From positions 1,035,501-1,099,500 of the forward strand of contig NZ_CP027762.1 in assembly GCF_003852315.1 (NCBI RefSeq): a stretch of DNA of 64,000 bases, written 5' to 3'. A program made the translations under genes and the position numbers. The notes below the pieces were generated by a model, which was given only the letters and a program-made list of their open reading frames with translations, ran no database searches and was not told the origin of the DNA. The stretch is from Pseudomonas sp. LBUM920. GTDB lineage: Bacteria; Pseudomonadota; Gammaproteobacteria; Pseudomonadales; Pseudomonadaceae. This document shows positions 52,157 through 61,532 of this stretch, in pieces. The stretch's first letter is position 1. Every line of letters starts with the position of its first letter.

Positions 52157-53370
52157 ATTTCAGAAATATCATCAAACCGTACCCGTCCCCGATCATTACC
52201 GGCCGTGGCGTCGACCTTGATTTCCCGATGCTCGCCGGTTGCCTGGCGCTGCTGGGCCTGGGCCTGGTGATGATCACCTCGGCGTCCTCCGAAGTGGCCG
52301 CCGTGCAGTCGGGCAACACCCTGTACATGATGATCCGCCACTTGGTGTACCTGGTGATCGGCCTTGGCGCGTGCATCGTCACCATGATGATCCCGATCGC
52401 CACCTGGCAGCGCCTGGGCTGGATGATGCTGATCGGTGCGTTCGGCCTGTTGATCATGGTGATCCTGCCCGGCATCGGCCGCGAGGTGAACGGCTCGATG
52501 CGCTGGATCGGCTTCGGTGCGTTCAACGTGCAGCCGTCGGAAATCGCCAAGGTGTTCGTGGTGATCTACCTGGCCGGTTACCTGGTACGCCGTCAGAAGG
52601 AAGTGCGCGAAAGCTGGATGGGCTTCTTCAAGCCATTCATCGTGCTGCTGCCAATGGCCGGTCTGTTGCTGATGGAGCCCGACTTCGGTGCCACCGTCGT
52701 GATGATGGGCGCGGCCGCCGCGATGCTGTTCCTCGGTGGCGTCGGCCTGTTCCGTTTCACCTTGATGGTGGTGCTGGCCGTGGCCGCCGTGACGGTGCTG
52801 GTGCAGGCGCAGCCCTATCGGATGGCCCGTCTGATTACCTTTACCGACCCGTGGTCCGATCAGTTCGGTTCCGGCTACCAGCTGACCCAGGCGCTGATCG
52901 CCTTTGGTCGCGGCGAGTGGCTGGGTGTGGGCCTGGGCAACAGCGTGCAGAAGCAGTTCTACCTGCCCGAAGCGCACACCGACTTCGTGTTCTCGGTACT
53001 CGCCGAAGAGCTCGGCGTGGTCGGTTCGCTGTGCACCGTCGCGCTGTTCGTGTTCGTGTGTGTACGCGGCATGTACATCGGCTTGTGGGCCGAGAAGGCC
53101 AAACAGTATTTCGCCGCCTATGTGGCGTACGGCTTGTCGTTCCTGTGGATCGGCCAGTTCCTGATCAACATCGGCGTGAACGTCGGCTTGTTACCGACCA
53201 AGGGCCTGACCTTGCCGTTCCTCAGTTACGGCGGCAGTTCGTTGGTGATTTGCTGCGCGTGCCTGGGGTTATTGCTGCGCATCGAGTGGGAGAGTCGAAC
53301 CCACCTGGGCAGCGAAGAGATGGAATTCAGCGAAAGCGATTTTGCCGAGGAGCCGAACCATGGGCGCTAA
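52153..53370 (+). CDS. ftsW: Septal peptidoglycan glycosyltransferase FtsW
   Basis: FtsW is the SEDS-family polymerase that works with FtsI at the septum. From the ATG at 52153 it has 405 residues and about ten membrane helices, with PSEIAKVFVVIYLAGYL near 128 and the C-terminal GLLPTKGLTLPFLSYGGSS typical of SEDS proteins, including the catalytic-region aspartate in EAHTDFVFSVLAEELG near 278. The frame extending to 52078 lies inside murD. The end overlaps murG. Confidence 0.95.
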   Translation: MNFRNIIKPYPSPIITGRGVDLDFPMLAGCLALLGLGLVMITSASSEVAAVQSGNTLYMMIRHLVYLVIGLGACIVTMMIPIATWQRLGWMMLIGAFGLLIMVILPGIGREVNGSMRWIGFGAFNVQPSEIAKVFVVIYLAGYLVRRQKEVRESWMGFFKPFIVLLPMAGLLLMEPDFGATVVMMGAAAAMLFLGGVGLFRFTLMVVLAVAAVTVLVQAQPYRMARLITFTDPWSDQFGSGYQLTQALIAFGRGEWLGVGLGNSVQKQFYLPEAHTDFVFSVLAEELGVVGSLCTVALFVFVCVRGMYIGLWAEKAKQYFAAYVAYGLSFLWIGQFLINIGVNVGLLPTKGLTLPFLSYGGSSLVICCACLGLLLRIEWESRTHLGSEEMEFSESDFAEEPNHGR

Positions 53371-54430
53371 CGTGCTGATCATGGCGGGCGGCACCGGGGG
53401 CCACGTGTTCCCGGCCCTGGCGTGCGCGCGTGAATTCCAGAACCGCGGCTACACCGTGCATTGGCTCGGCACGCCGCGCGGCATCGAAAATGAATTGGTG
53501 CCCAATGCCGGCTTGCCGCTGCATTTGATCAACGTCACAGGCTTGCGTGGCAAGGGCAAGTTGTCCCTGCTCAAGGCGCCGTTCGTGTTGCTCAAGGCGG
53601 TGTGGCAGGCGCGCAAAGTCATGCGTGCAGTAAAGCCGGTATGCGTGCTGGGGTTTGGCGGTTATGTGACTGGCCCTGGCGGTGTTGCCGCCAAGCTGGC
53701 TGGCGTGCCGGTGATCGTGCACGAGCAGAACGCCGTCGCCGGTACCGCGAACCGCCTGCTGGTGCCGTTGGCCTCGCGTGTGTGTGAAGCGTTCCCGAAC
53801 ACCTTTGCGACCTCGGACAAGTTGCGCACCACCGGCAACCCGGTGCGCACCGAACTGTTCATGGCCATTGCCCGTGAGGCGCTGGCCGGGCGCAAGGCGC
53901 ATCTGCTGATCCTCGGCGGAAGCCTGGGTGCCGAGCCGCTGAACAAATTGCTGCCCGAAGCGCTGGCCCAACTCCCCGTGGAGTTGCGCCCTGAGATCTT
54001 CCATCAGGCCGGCAAGAATCACGATGAAATCACCGCTGCCCGCTATCGCGAGGCCGGTGTCGAGGCGAATGTGCAGCCCTTCATCAAAGACATGGCCCAC
54101 GCCTATGGCTGGGCCGACCTGGTGGTCTGTCGCGCTGGTGCGCTGACCGTCAGTGAACTGGCCGCCGCCGGTCTGCCGTCCTTGCTGGTGCCTTTGCCCC
54201 ACGCGATTGACGATCACCAGACCCGCAACGCCGAATATTTGGCCGGGGAGGGCGCTGCCTTCCTGCTGCCGCAAAGAACGACTGGCGCCGCCGATTTGGC
54301 CGCACGCCTGACCGAGGTTTTGATGCAACCGGAACGACTCAACAGCATGGCGAGCACCGCAAGCCGCCTGGCCAAACCTGACGCAACCCGCACCGTGGTC
54401 GACATCTGCCTGGAGGTGGCCCATGGTTGA
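53360..54430 (+). CDS. murG: Lipid II synthase MurG
   Basis: MurG adds GlcNAc to lipid I at the cytoplasmic face of the membrane, giving lipid II. The 356 residues begin MGANVLIMAGGTGGHVFPAL, with the glycine-rich lipid-I loop, and later have LGGSLGAEPLNKLLPEAL near 184 and VCRAGALTVSELAAAGLPSL near 257. The ATG at 53360 is inside ftsW by eleven bases, with GAGGAG upstream; its own end overlaps murC by eight bases. Confidence 0.95.
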   Translation: MGANVLIMAGGTGGHVFPALACAREFQNRGYTVHWLGTPRGIENELVPNAGLPLHLINVTGLRGKGKLSLLKAPFVLLKAVWQARKVMRAVKPVCVLGFGGYVTGPGGVAAKLAGVPVIVHEQNAVAGTANRLLVPLASRVCEAFPNTFATSDKLRTTGNPVRTELFMAIAREALAGRKAHLLILGGSLGAEPLNKLLPEALAQLPVELRPEIFHQAGKNHDEITAARYREAGVEANVQPFIKDMAHAYGWADLVVCRAGALTVSELAAAGLPSLLVPLPHAIDDHQTRNAEYLAGEGAAFLLPQRTTGAADLAARLTEVLMQPERLNSMASTASRLAKPDATRTVVDICLEVAHG

Positions 54431-55868
54431 GAATCAGAAAGCCATGCCACAACCCGAGATGCGCCGCATCCGTCGCATCCACTTTGTCGGCATCGGCGGC
54501 GTGGGCATGTGCGGGATTGCCGAAGTGCTGCTGAACCTGGGCTACCAGGTGTCTGGCTCTGACTTGAAAGAGTCGCCGGTCACGGATCGCCTGAAGTCGT
54601 TCGGTGCGCAGATCTTTATCGGCCACCGCGCTGAAAACGCCGCCGAGGCTGATGTGCTGGTGGTTTCCAGTGCCGTGAACACCTCCAACCCGGAAGTGGC
54701 CACCGCCCTTGAGCGCCGTATTCCGGTAGTGCCGCGCGCCGAAATGCTCGCCGAGCTGATGCGCTATCGCCACGGTATTGCCGTTGCCGGTACGCACGGC
54801 AAAACCACCACCACCAGCCTGATCGCTTCGGTGTTCGCGGCCGGTGGCCTGGACCCGACGTTCGTGATCGGTGGCCGTCTGAATGCAGCTGGCACCAATG
54901 CCCAGCTCGGCACCAGCCGCTACCTGATCGCCGAAGCCGATGAAAGTGACGCGAGCTTCCTGCACCTGCAGCCGCTGGTCGCGGTGGTTACCAACATCGA
55001 CGAAGACCACATGGCAACCTACGACGGTGACTTCAACAAGTTGAAGAAAACCTTCGTCGAGTTCCTGCACAACCTGCCGTTCTACGGTCTGGCTGTTGTA
55101 TGCCTGGACGATCCGGTGGTGCGTGAAATCCTGCCGCAGGTCAAGCGTCCGACCGTGACCTACGGCTTCAGCGAAGACGCTGACGTGCGCGCAATCAACG
55201 TGCGCCAGGAAGGCATGCAAACCTTCTTCACCGTGCTGCGCCCTGACCGCGAGCCGCTGGATGTGTCGGTGAACATGCCGGGCAACCACAACGTGCTCAA
55301 CTCCCTGGCGACCATCTGCATCGCCTCCGACGAGGGCGTCAGCGATGAAGCCATCGTTGAAGGCCTGTCGCGTTTTGCCGGTGTTGGCCGTCGCTTCCAG
55401 GTCTACGGCCAACTGCCGGTAGACGGCGGCGACGTGATGCTGGTCGACGACTACGGTCACCACCCGACCGAAGTGGCCGCCGTGATCAAAGCCGTGCGCG
55501 GTGGCTGGCCGGAGCGCCGCCTGGTGATGGTTTACCAGCCGCACCGCTACAGCCGTACCCGCGATCTGTACGACGATTTTGTCAATGTATTGGCCGATGC
55601 CAACGTGCTGCTGCTGATGGAAGTCTACCCGGCCGGTGAAGAGCCGATCCCGGGCGCCGACAGCCGCAAGCTGTGCAACAGCATCCGCCAGCGTGGCCAG
55701 TTGGACCCGATCTACATCGAGCGCGGTGTGGACCTGGCGCCGATCGTCAAGCCACTGCTGCGCGCCGGCGACATCCTGCTGTGCCAGGGTGCCGGCGACA
55801 TCGGTGGCCTTGCGCCTAAATTGCTTGCGAGCCCATTGTTCGCCGTGGCGCAGGGGAAGTCGAAATGA
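54423..55868 (+). CDS. murC: UDP-MurNAc:L-alanine ligase MurC
   Basis: MurC attaches L-alanine to UDP-MurNAc, the first amino-acid step. The 481 residues include HFVGIGGVGMCGIAEVLL near 21, the ATP loop VAGTHGKTTTTSLIASVF near 121 and DDYGHHPTEVAAVI near 342. GGAGG lies eight bases before the ATG, inside murG; the stop overlaps the ddlB start. Length is as in P. aeruginosa. Confidence 0.96.
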   Translation: MVENQKAMPQPEMRRIRRIHFVGIGGVGMCGIAEVLLNLGYQVSGSDLKESPVTDRLKSFGAQIFIGHRAENAAEADVLVVSSAVNTSNPEVATALERRIPVVPRAEMLAELMRYRHGIAVAGTHGKTTTTSLIASVFAAGGLDPTFVIGGRLNAAGTNAQLGTSRYLIAEADESDASFLHLQPLVAVVTNIDEDHMATYDGDFNKLKKTFVEFLHNLPFYGLAVVCLDDPVVREILPQVKRPTVTYGFSEDADVRAINVRQEGMQTFFTVLRPDREPLDVSVNMPGNHNVLNSLATICIASDEGVSDEAIVEGLSRFAGVGRRFQVYGQLPVDGGDVMLVDDYGHHPTEVAAVIKAVRGGWPERRLVMVYQPHRYSRTRDLYDDFVNVLADANVLLLMEVYPAGEEPIPGADSRKLCNSIRQRGQLDPIYIERGVDLAPIVKPLLRAGDILLCQGAGDIGGLAPKLLASPLFAVAQGKSK

Positions 55869-56821
55869 CCACGAACTACGACGCCCTGTTTTCCACGATC
55901 ACGCCTGCCGACTTCGGCCGCGTAGCCGTGCTGTTCGGCGGCAAGAGCGCTGAACGTGAGGTCTCGCTCAAGTCCGGCAATGCCGTGCTTGAGGCACTGC
56001 AAAGCGCCGGCGTGAATGCGTTCGGTATCGACGTGGGCGATGACTTCCTTGCCCGCCTGCAGGCCGAAAAGATCGACCGGGCCTTTATCATCCTGCACGG
56101 CCGTGGCGGTGAAGACGGCAGCATGCAAGGCTTGCTTGAGTGCGCCGGCATCCCTTACACCGGCAGCGGCATTCTTGCCTCGGCACTGGCGATGGACAAG
56201 TTGCGCACCAAGCAGGTGTGGCACAGCCTGGGTATTCCAACCCCACGCCACAGCGTGCTGTGCAGCGAAGACGATTGTATTTCTGCAGCTAAGGAACTGG
56301 GCCTGCCTTTGATCGTCAAACCAGCCCATGAAGGCTCCAGTATCGGCATGGCCAAAGTGAACTCGGCCGCCGAATTGATCGACGCATGGAAAGCGGCAAG
56401 TACCTACGATTCGCAAGTGTTGGTGGAACAGTGGATTTCCGGTCCCGAGTACACCATCGCCACCCTGCGTGGCCAGGTATTGCCGCCTATCGCATTGGGC
56501 ACGCCCCACACCTTTTACGATTACGACGCCAAGTACCTGGCTTCCGATACTCAGTACCGGATCCCGTGCGGCCTTGACGCAACCAAGGAACAAGAATTGA
56601 TGGACCTCACGGCGAAAGCCTGTGAGGCGCTGGGTATCGCCGGTTGGGCGCGGGCAGACGTGATGCAGGATGACCAAGGGAATTTCTGGTTCCTTGAAGT
56701 CAACACTGCGCCGGGTATGACCGATCACAGCCTGGTACCTATGGCAGCCCGTGCAGCCGGTCTGGATTTCCAGCAGTTGGTGCTGGCGATCCTCGCTGAC
56801 AGCATTGAGCCAAGAGGCTAA
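55865..56821 (+). CDS. ddlB: D-alanine-D-alanine ligase DdlB
   Basis: DdlB joins two D-alanines with ATP for use by MurF. The 318-residue ATP-grasp protein has VAVLFGGKSAEREVSLKSGN near 20, IVKPAHEGSSIGMAKV near 154 and the metal-binding FLEVNTAPGMTDHSLVPMAA near 278, including the residues that determine D-Ala (not D-lactate) use. It overlaps murC and is five bases before ftsQ. Confidence 0.95.
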   Translation: MTTNYDALFSTITPADFGRVAVLFGGKSAEREVSLKSGNAVLEALQSAGVNAFGIDVGDDFLARLQAEKIDRAFIILHGRGGEDGSMQGLLECAGIPYTGSGILASALAMDKLRTKQVWHSLGIPTPRHSVLCSEDDCISAAKELGLPLIVKPAHEGSSIGMAKVNSAAELIDAWKAASTYDSQVLVEQWISGPEYTIATLRGQVLPPIALGTPHTFYDYDAKYLASDTQYRIPCGLDATKEQELMDLTAKACEALGIAGWARADVMQDDQGNFWFLEVNTAPGMTDHSLVPMAARAAGLDFQQLVLAILADSIEPRG

Positions 56822-56825
56822 ACAC

Positions 56826-57695
56826 ATGAACGGCGCATCGCTTCGTCATCAGCCCCCACCAGCACCCGGCCGCAAGCCGGTGCCACGGGGTGCCAGCCGG
56901 ATGGTGGCTAAAGAGCCGATGTCGGCGCGCCTGCCGAAAGCCAACTTTGGTTTCCTCAAGGTGCTGTTCTGGCCGGTGCTGCTGGTGGCGTTGGGCTTTG
57001 GCACTTACGAAGGTGCGCAGCGCCTGTTGCCGTATGCCGATCGGCCGATCACCAAGATCAGTGTGCAGGGCGACTTGAGCTACATCAGCCAGCAAGCGGT
57101 ACAGCAGCGCATCGGCCCGTACCTGGCGGCGAGCTTCTTTACCATCGACCTGGCCGGTATGCGCTCGGAGCTGGAGCAGATGCCATGGATCGCCCATGCC
57201 GAAGTCCGCCGCGTGTGGCCGGACCAGGTGACGATCCGCCTGGAAGAACAACTGCCCGTGGCCCGTTGGGGCGATGAAGCGCTGTTGAACAACCAGGGCC
57301 AGGCGTTCACCCCGCGTGAGCTGGCCAACTATGAGCACCTGCCGCAGCTGTTCGGGCCGCAGCGGGCGCAGCAGCAAGTGATGCAGCAGTATCAGGCCTT
57401 GAGCCAGATGCTGCGGCCACTGGGCTTCTCCATCGCACGCCTGGAATTGCGTGAGCGGGGCAGCTGGTTTTTGACCACCGGGGCAGGCAGTTCCGGCCCG
57501 GGCATCGAGTTGTTGCTGGGACGCGACCGCTTGGTGGAAAAGATGCGCCGCTTTATTGCCATCTATGACAAGACCTTGAAAGAACAGATTACGAACATTG
57601 CGAGCGTCGACCTGCGTTACGCCAACGGCCTGGCCGTCGGCTGGCGTGAACCAGCTGCGCCGACGACAGCCAAACCCGCTGTCGCGAAGAATTAA
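56826..57695 (+). CDS. ftsQ: Cell division protein FtsQ
   Basis: FtsQ is a bitopic divisome protein linking FtsA/Z-ring proteins to FtsL-FtsB. The 289 residues have a 45-residue basic, proline-rich cytoplasmic tail, a membrane helix (about 46-64, FWPVLLVALGFGTYEGA), a POTRA domain starting ITKISVQGDLSYISQQAVQQ and a beta domain ending SVDLRYANGLAVGW. The start at 56826 follows the ddlB stop directly; the longer frame is inside ddlB. The C-terminal tail is Ala/Pro/Thr-rich. Confidence 0.94.
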   Translation: MNGASLRHQPPPAPGRKPVPRGASRMVAKEPMSARLPKANFGFLKVLFWPVLLVALGFGTYEGAQRLLPYADRPITKISVQGDLSYISQQAVQQRIGPYLAASFFTIDLAGMRSELEQMPWIAHAEVRRVWPDQVTIRLEEQLPVARWGDEALLNNQGQAFTPRELANYEHLPQLFGPQRAQQQVMQQYQALSQMLRPLGFSIARLELRERGSWFLTTGAGSSGPGIELLLGRDRLVEKMRRFIAIYDKTLKEQITNIASVDLRYANGLAVGWREPAAPTTAKPAVAKN

Positions 57696-57710
57696 GAAGA
57701 GGCAGGACCC

Positions 57711-58976
57711 ATGGCAAACGTGCAAAGCGGCAAAATGATCGTCGGTCTCGATATCGGCACCTCCAAGGTGGTGGCGCTGGTCGGCGAGGTCGGGGAAGAC
57801 GGTGTTATCGAAATCGTCGGTATCGGCACGCATCCGTCCCGGGGCCTGAAGAAGGGCGTGGTGGTGAACATTGAGTCCACCGTGCAATCGATCCAGCGCG
57901 CGATCGAAGAAGCGCAGCTGATGGCCGGCTGCCGGATTCACTCGGCGTTCGTCGGCGTGGCCGGCAACCATATCCGCAGCCTGAATTCCCACGGCATCGT
58001 GGCAATCCGCGACCGTGAAGTCAGCTCGGCGGACCTTGAGCGTGTACTCGACGCGGCCCAGGCCGTGGCGATCCCGGCTGACCAGCGCGTGCTGCACACC
58101 CTGCCGCAGGACTACGTGATCGACAACCAGGAAGGCGTTCGCGAGCCGCTGGGCATGTCGGGCGTACGTCTGGAAGCCAAGGTTCACGTAGTGACCTGCG
58201 CCGTCAATGCTGCACAGAACATTGAAAAATGCGTGCGCCGCTGCGGTCTGGAAATCGACGACATCATTCTCGAGCAGCTTGCTTCGGCTTATTCGGTACT
58301 GACCGACGACGAAAAAGAGCTGGGCGTGTGCCTGGTGGACATCGGCGGCGGCACCACCGACATCGCGATCTTCACCGAGGGTGCGATCCGTCACACCGCC
58401 GTGATCCCGATTGCCGGCGACCAGGTCACCAACGACATCGCCATGGCGCTGCGTACACCGACCCAGTACGCCGAAGAAATCAAGATTCGCTACGCCTGCG
58501 CCCTGGCCAAACTGGCCGGTGCCGGTGAAACCATCAAGGTGCCAAGTGTCGGCGACCGCCCACCGCGTGAGCTGTCGCGCCAGGCCCTGGCCGAAGTGGT
58601 TGAGCCGCGCTACGACGAGCTGTTCACCCTGATCCAGGCTGAGCTGCGCCGCAGCGGTTACGAAGATTTGATCCCGGCCGGCATTGTGCTGACCGGTGGC
58701 ACCTCGAAGATGGAAGGCGCGGTCGAACTGGCCGAGGAAATCTTCCACATGCCTGTCCGTCTGGGCGTGCCCCATGGCGTCAAAGGCCTGGGCGACGTAG
58801 TGCGCAACCCGATTTATTCCACCGGTGTGGGCTTGCTGTTGTACGGACTGCAAAAGCAGACCGACGGCATTTCCCTGTCGGGCCCGAGCATTCGTGACAG
58901 CTACCGCGGTGGCGACGACGAAGCCAAAGCGCCGTTGTTCGAGCGCTTGCAGGCTTGGGTGAAAGGCAATTTCTAA
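57711..58976 (+). CDS. ftsA: Cell division protein FtsA
   Basis: FtsA is the actin-like protein that tethers FtsZ to the membrane. The 421 residues contain the phosphate loop VGLDIGTSKVVALVGEVG near 11, VDIGGGTTDIAIF near 205, and GIVLTGGTSKMEGAVELAEE near 325. The C terminus FERLQAWVKGNF is the membrane-binding amphipathic helix. GAGG precedes the ATG. A 66-base gap with a strong ribosome site separates it from ftsZ. Confidence 0.97.
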   Translation: MANVQSGKMIVGLDIGTSKVVALVGEVGEDGVIEIVGIGTHPSRGLKKGVVVNIESTVQSIQRAIEEAQLMAGCRIHSAFVGVAGNHIRSLNSHGIVAIRDREVSSADLERVLDAAQAVAIPADQRVLHTLPQDYVIDNQEGVREPLGMSGVRLEAKVHVVTCAVNAAQNIEKCVRRCGLEIDDIILEQLASAYSVLTDDEKELGVCLVDIGGGTTDIAIFTEGAIRHTAVIPIAGDQVTNDIAMALRTPTQYAEEIKIRYACALAKLAGAGETIKVPSVGDRPPRELSRQALAEVVEPRYDELFTLIQAELRRSGYEDLIPAGIVLTGGTSKMEGAVELAEEIFHMPVRLGVPHGVKGLGDVVRNPIYSTGVGLLLYGLQKQTDGISLSGPSIRDSYRGGDDEAKAPLFERLQAWVKGNF

Positions 58977-59042
58977 AGATTTACCGCAACACCGTAATAA
59001 GCAGTAGGCGAAAAAACTAGAGAAAACGAAAGGAGAGGGAAC

Positions 59043-60248
59043 ATGTTCGAACTCGTAGACAACATCCCCGCAAGCCCGGTTATCAAAGTAATCGGTGTCG
59101 GCGGTGGCGGCGGCAACGCTGTCAACCACATGGTCAAGAGCAACATTGAAGGCGTTGAATTCATCTGCGCCAACACTGATGCCCAGGCGCTGAAAAGCAT
59201 CGGCGCGCGGACCATCCTGCAATTGGGCACAGCCGTGACCAAGGGCCTCGGCGCTGGCGCCAACCCGGAAGTCGGCCGTCAAGCCGCGCTGGAAGACCGC
59301 GAGCGTATTGCTGAAGTGCTGCAAGGCACCAACATGGTGTTCATCACCACCGGCATGGGCGGCGGTACCGGTACCGGTGCGGCCCCGATCATTGCCGAAG
59401 TGGCCAAGGAAATGGGCATCCTGACCGTTGCTGTCGTAACGCGTCCGTTCCCGTTCGAAGGTCGCAAGCGCATGCAGATCGCCGACGAAGGTATCCGTCT
59501 GCTGTCTGAAAGCGTTGACTCGTTGATCACCATTCCCAACGAGAAACTGCTGACCATCCTGGGCAAGGACGCAAGCCTGCTGTCCGCATTTGCCAAGGCT
59601 GACGATGTACTGGCCGGTGCCGTTCGCGGTATCTCCGACATCATCAAGCGCCCAGGCATGATCAACGTCGACTTTGCCGACGTACGTACCGTGATGAGCG
59701 AAATGGGCATGGCGATGATGGGCACTGGCTGCGCCAGCGGTCCGAACCGTGCACGTGAAGCCACTGAAGCGGCGATCCGCAACCCATTGCTTGAAGACGT
59801 GAACCTGCAAGGCGCACGCGGCATCCTGGTGAACATCACCGCCGGTCCTGACCTGTCCCTGGGTGAGTACTCCGACGTGGGTAGCATCATCGAAGCCTTC
59901 GCTTCCGAGCACGCGATGGTCAAAGTCGGTACCGTTATCGATCCGGACATGCGTGATGAACTGCACGTGACCGTGGTTGCTACCGGCCTGGGCGCAAAAA
60001 TCGAGAAGCCTGTAAAGGTCATCGACAATACCGTTCACACCGGCCACAACAGTCACGCCAGCCAGCAAGCTGCCGCTTCAGCGCCTGCGCGCCAGGAACT
60101 GCCGTCGGTGAACTACCGTGATCTGGACCGTCCGACCGTGATGCGCAACCAGGCTCAGGCCGGTGCTGCGGCGTCCCGTAGCCCGAATCCGCAAGATGAT
60201 CTGGACTACCTGGACATCCCGGCATTCCTGCGTCGTCAGGCCGATTAA
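59043..60248 (+). CDS. ftsZ: Cell division GTPase FtsZ
   Basis: FtsZ polymerises into the division ring. In 401 residues the nucleotide-binding GVGGGGGNAVNHMV is near 18, the tubulin signature GGGTGTGAAPIIAEV near 105, and the conserved C-terminal peptide DYLDIPAFLRRQAD is intact for binding FtsA and ZipA. The linker (about 318-385) is Ala/Gln-rich. AAAGGAGAGG before the ATG is the strongest ribosome site in the cluster, matching the high demand for FtsZ. Confidence 0.98.
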   Translation: MFELVDNIPASPVIKVIGVGGGGGNAVNHMVKSNIEGVEFICANTDAQALKSIGARTILQLGTAVTKGLGAGANPEVGRQAALEDRERIAEVLQGTNMVFITTGMGGGTGTGAAPIIAEVAKEMGILTVAVVTRPFPFEGRKRMQIADEGIRLLSESVDSLITIPNEKLLTILGKDASLLSAFAKADDVLAGAVRGISDIIKRPGMINVDFADVRTVMSEMGMAMMGTGCASGPNRAREATEAAIRNPLLEDVNLQGARGILVNITAGPDLSLGEYSDVGSIIEAFASEHAMVKVGTVIDPDMRDELHVTVVATGLGAKIEKPVKVIDNTVHTGHNSHASQQAAASAPARQELPSVNYRDLDRPTVMRNQAQAGAAASRSPNPQDDLDYLDIPAFLRRQAD

Positions 60249-60360
60249 TGGAATGTATCAGGGCTATGAAGGTGATTGGTGTTCAGCAAAGGTCTGGTCT
60301 GTTATTATCGCCAGCCTTTGTTGATACCAGTTCGCAATTTGCGCTGAAGCGGTCCAAGCC

Positions 60361-61272
60361 ATGATTAAACAACGCACCCTGAAGAATATTATCCGTGCCA
60401 CAGGTGTAGGTCTGCACTCCGGGGAGAAGGTATACCTGACCCTCAAGCCCGCACCTGTCGACACCGGCATCGTGTTTGTTCGTGCCGACCTGGACCCTGT
60501 GGTGCAGATTCCTGCTCGCGCGGAAAACGTTGGCGAAACCACTATGTCGACCACTCTGGTCAACGGTGACGTCAAAGTGGACACGGTGGAGCACTTGCTC
60601 TCGGCCATGGCTGGCCTGGGCATCGATAACGCCTACGTCGAGCTCTCCGCGTCCGAAGTCCCTATCATGGATGGCAGCGCTGGACCCTTCGTATTCTTGA
60701 TTCAATCTGCCGGCCTGGAAGAACAGGACGCAGCCAAGAAGTTCATTCGCATTCTGCGGGAAGTGACAGTAGAAGACGGCGACAAGCGCGCCACCTTCGT
60801 CCCGTTCGAAGGCTTTAAAGTGAGCTTTGAGATCGATTTCGATCACCCGGTATTCCGTGACCGCACACAAAGTGCAAGCGTGGATTTTTCCAGCACTTCG
60901 TTCGTAAAAGAAGTCAGCCGCGCCCGTACCTTTGGTTTCATGAGTGACATCGAGTACCTGCGCAAGCACAACCTCGCACTCGGCGGCAGCGTTGAAAACG
61001 CCATCGTGGTCGACGCGGATGGTGTACTGAACGAAGACGGCCTTCGCTATGAAGACGAATTCGTGAAGCACAAGATCCTCGATGCAATCGGTGACCTCTA
61101 CCTGCTGGGCAATAGCCTGATAGGCGAGTTCAAAGGCTTCAAGTCGGGCCACGCCCTTAACAACCAGCTGCTGCGCAAGTTGATTGCACAGACAGATGCT
61201 TGGGAAGTCGTGACCTTCGAAGATGCCAGCACCGCACCGATCTCTTACATGCGTCCCGTTGCGGCGGTGTAA
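60361..61272 (+). CDS. lpxC: UDP-3-O-acyl-N-acetylglucosamine deacetylase LpxC
   Basis: LpxC is the zinc deacetylase that commits precursors to lipid A. The 303 residues keep the zinc ligands: His-78 in VEHLLSAMAGLGIDN, and His/Asp in KHKILDAIGDLYLLG (about 237 and 241), plus the catalytic histidine in SGHALNNQLL near 264. A 112-base gap after ftsZ contains TGTTCA and TATTAT 17 bases apart (60280-60308), a possible own promoter. A strong terminator closes the dcw block after it. Confidence 0.97.
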   Translation: MIKQRTLKNIIRATGVGLHSGEKVYLTLKPAPVDTGIVFVRADLDPVVQIPARAENVGETTMSTTLVNGDVKVDTVEHLLSAMAGLGIDNAYVELSASEVPIMDGSAGPFVFLIQSAGLEEQDAAKKFIRILREVTVEDGDKRATFVPFEGFKVSFEIDFDHPVFRDRTQSASVDFSSTSFVKEVSRARTFGFMSDIEYLRKHNLALGGSVENAIVVDADGVLNEDGLRYEDEFVKHKILDAIGDLYLLGNSLIGEFKGFKSGHALNNQLLRKLIAQTDAWEVVTFEDASTAPISYMRPVAAV

Positions 61273-61296
61273 GTAACAACTCTCTTCTTTAGTTTT

Positions 61297-61327
61297 GAAA
61301 GGCCACCCTCGGGTGGCCTTTTTTTAT
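61297..61327 (+). terminator. Intrinsic terminator after lpxC
   Basis: AAGGCCACCC pairs perfectly with GGGTGGCCTT around a three-base loop, followed by seven T residues. It marks the end of the conserved cluster and insulates the downstream orphan gene from dcw transcription. Confidence 0.95.
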
Positions 61328-61401
61328 GCTTAAAAAATAGCAAGTTGCGCGGTAATGACATTGTTGTGAAACGTGCTGCAACTTTCGACGGTGTTTTTGT
61401 A

Positions 61402-61430
61402 GGAACTGATACTTTTTCGTGTACCACACA
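61402..61430 (+). promoter_or_regulatory. hrp box (HrpL-type promoter) upstream of the orphan gene
   Basis: GGAACT at 61402-61407, 16 bases, then CCACACA at 61424-61430 fits the HrpL sigma-factor consensus GGAACY-N15/16-CCACNNA at every defined base, including the A two bases after GGAACY. It lies about 100 bases before the ATG at 61533, with no other gene between. HrpL controls type III secretion genes in plant-associated pseudomonads; neither hrpL nor the secretion system is in this window. Confidence 0.7.
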
Positions 61431-61532
61431 GTCTTCGTGAGGCCGTTGAATAAAGACCCAACAGCTAAACGAGTTTTAAACTAACGCGAGATAAGTGAAT
61501 ACATACCTATTACTGTTGAAGGAATATCGATC

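Noticed and set aside
56739..60068. 1109-codon open frame on the minus strand across ftsQ, ftsA and ftsZ
   Set aside because: It is antisense to three intact essential genes; its His/Arg/Gln/Ala-rich composition is the shadow expected of GC-rich coding DNA.
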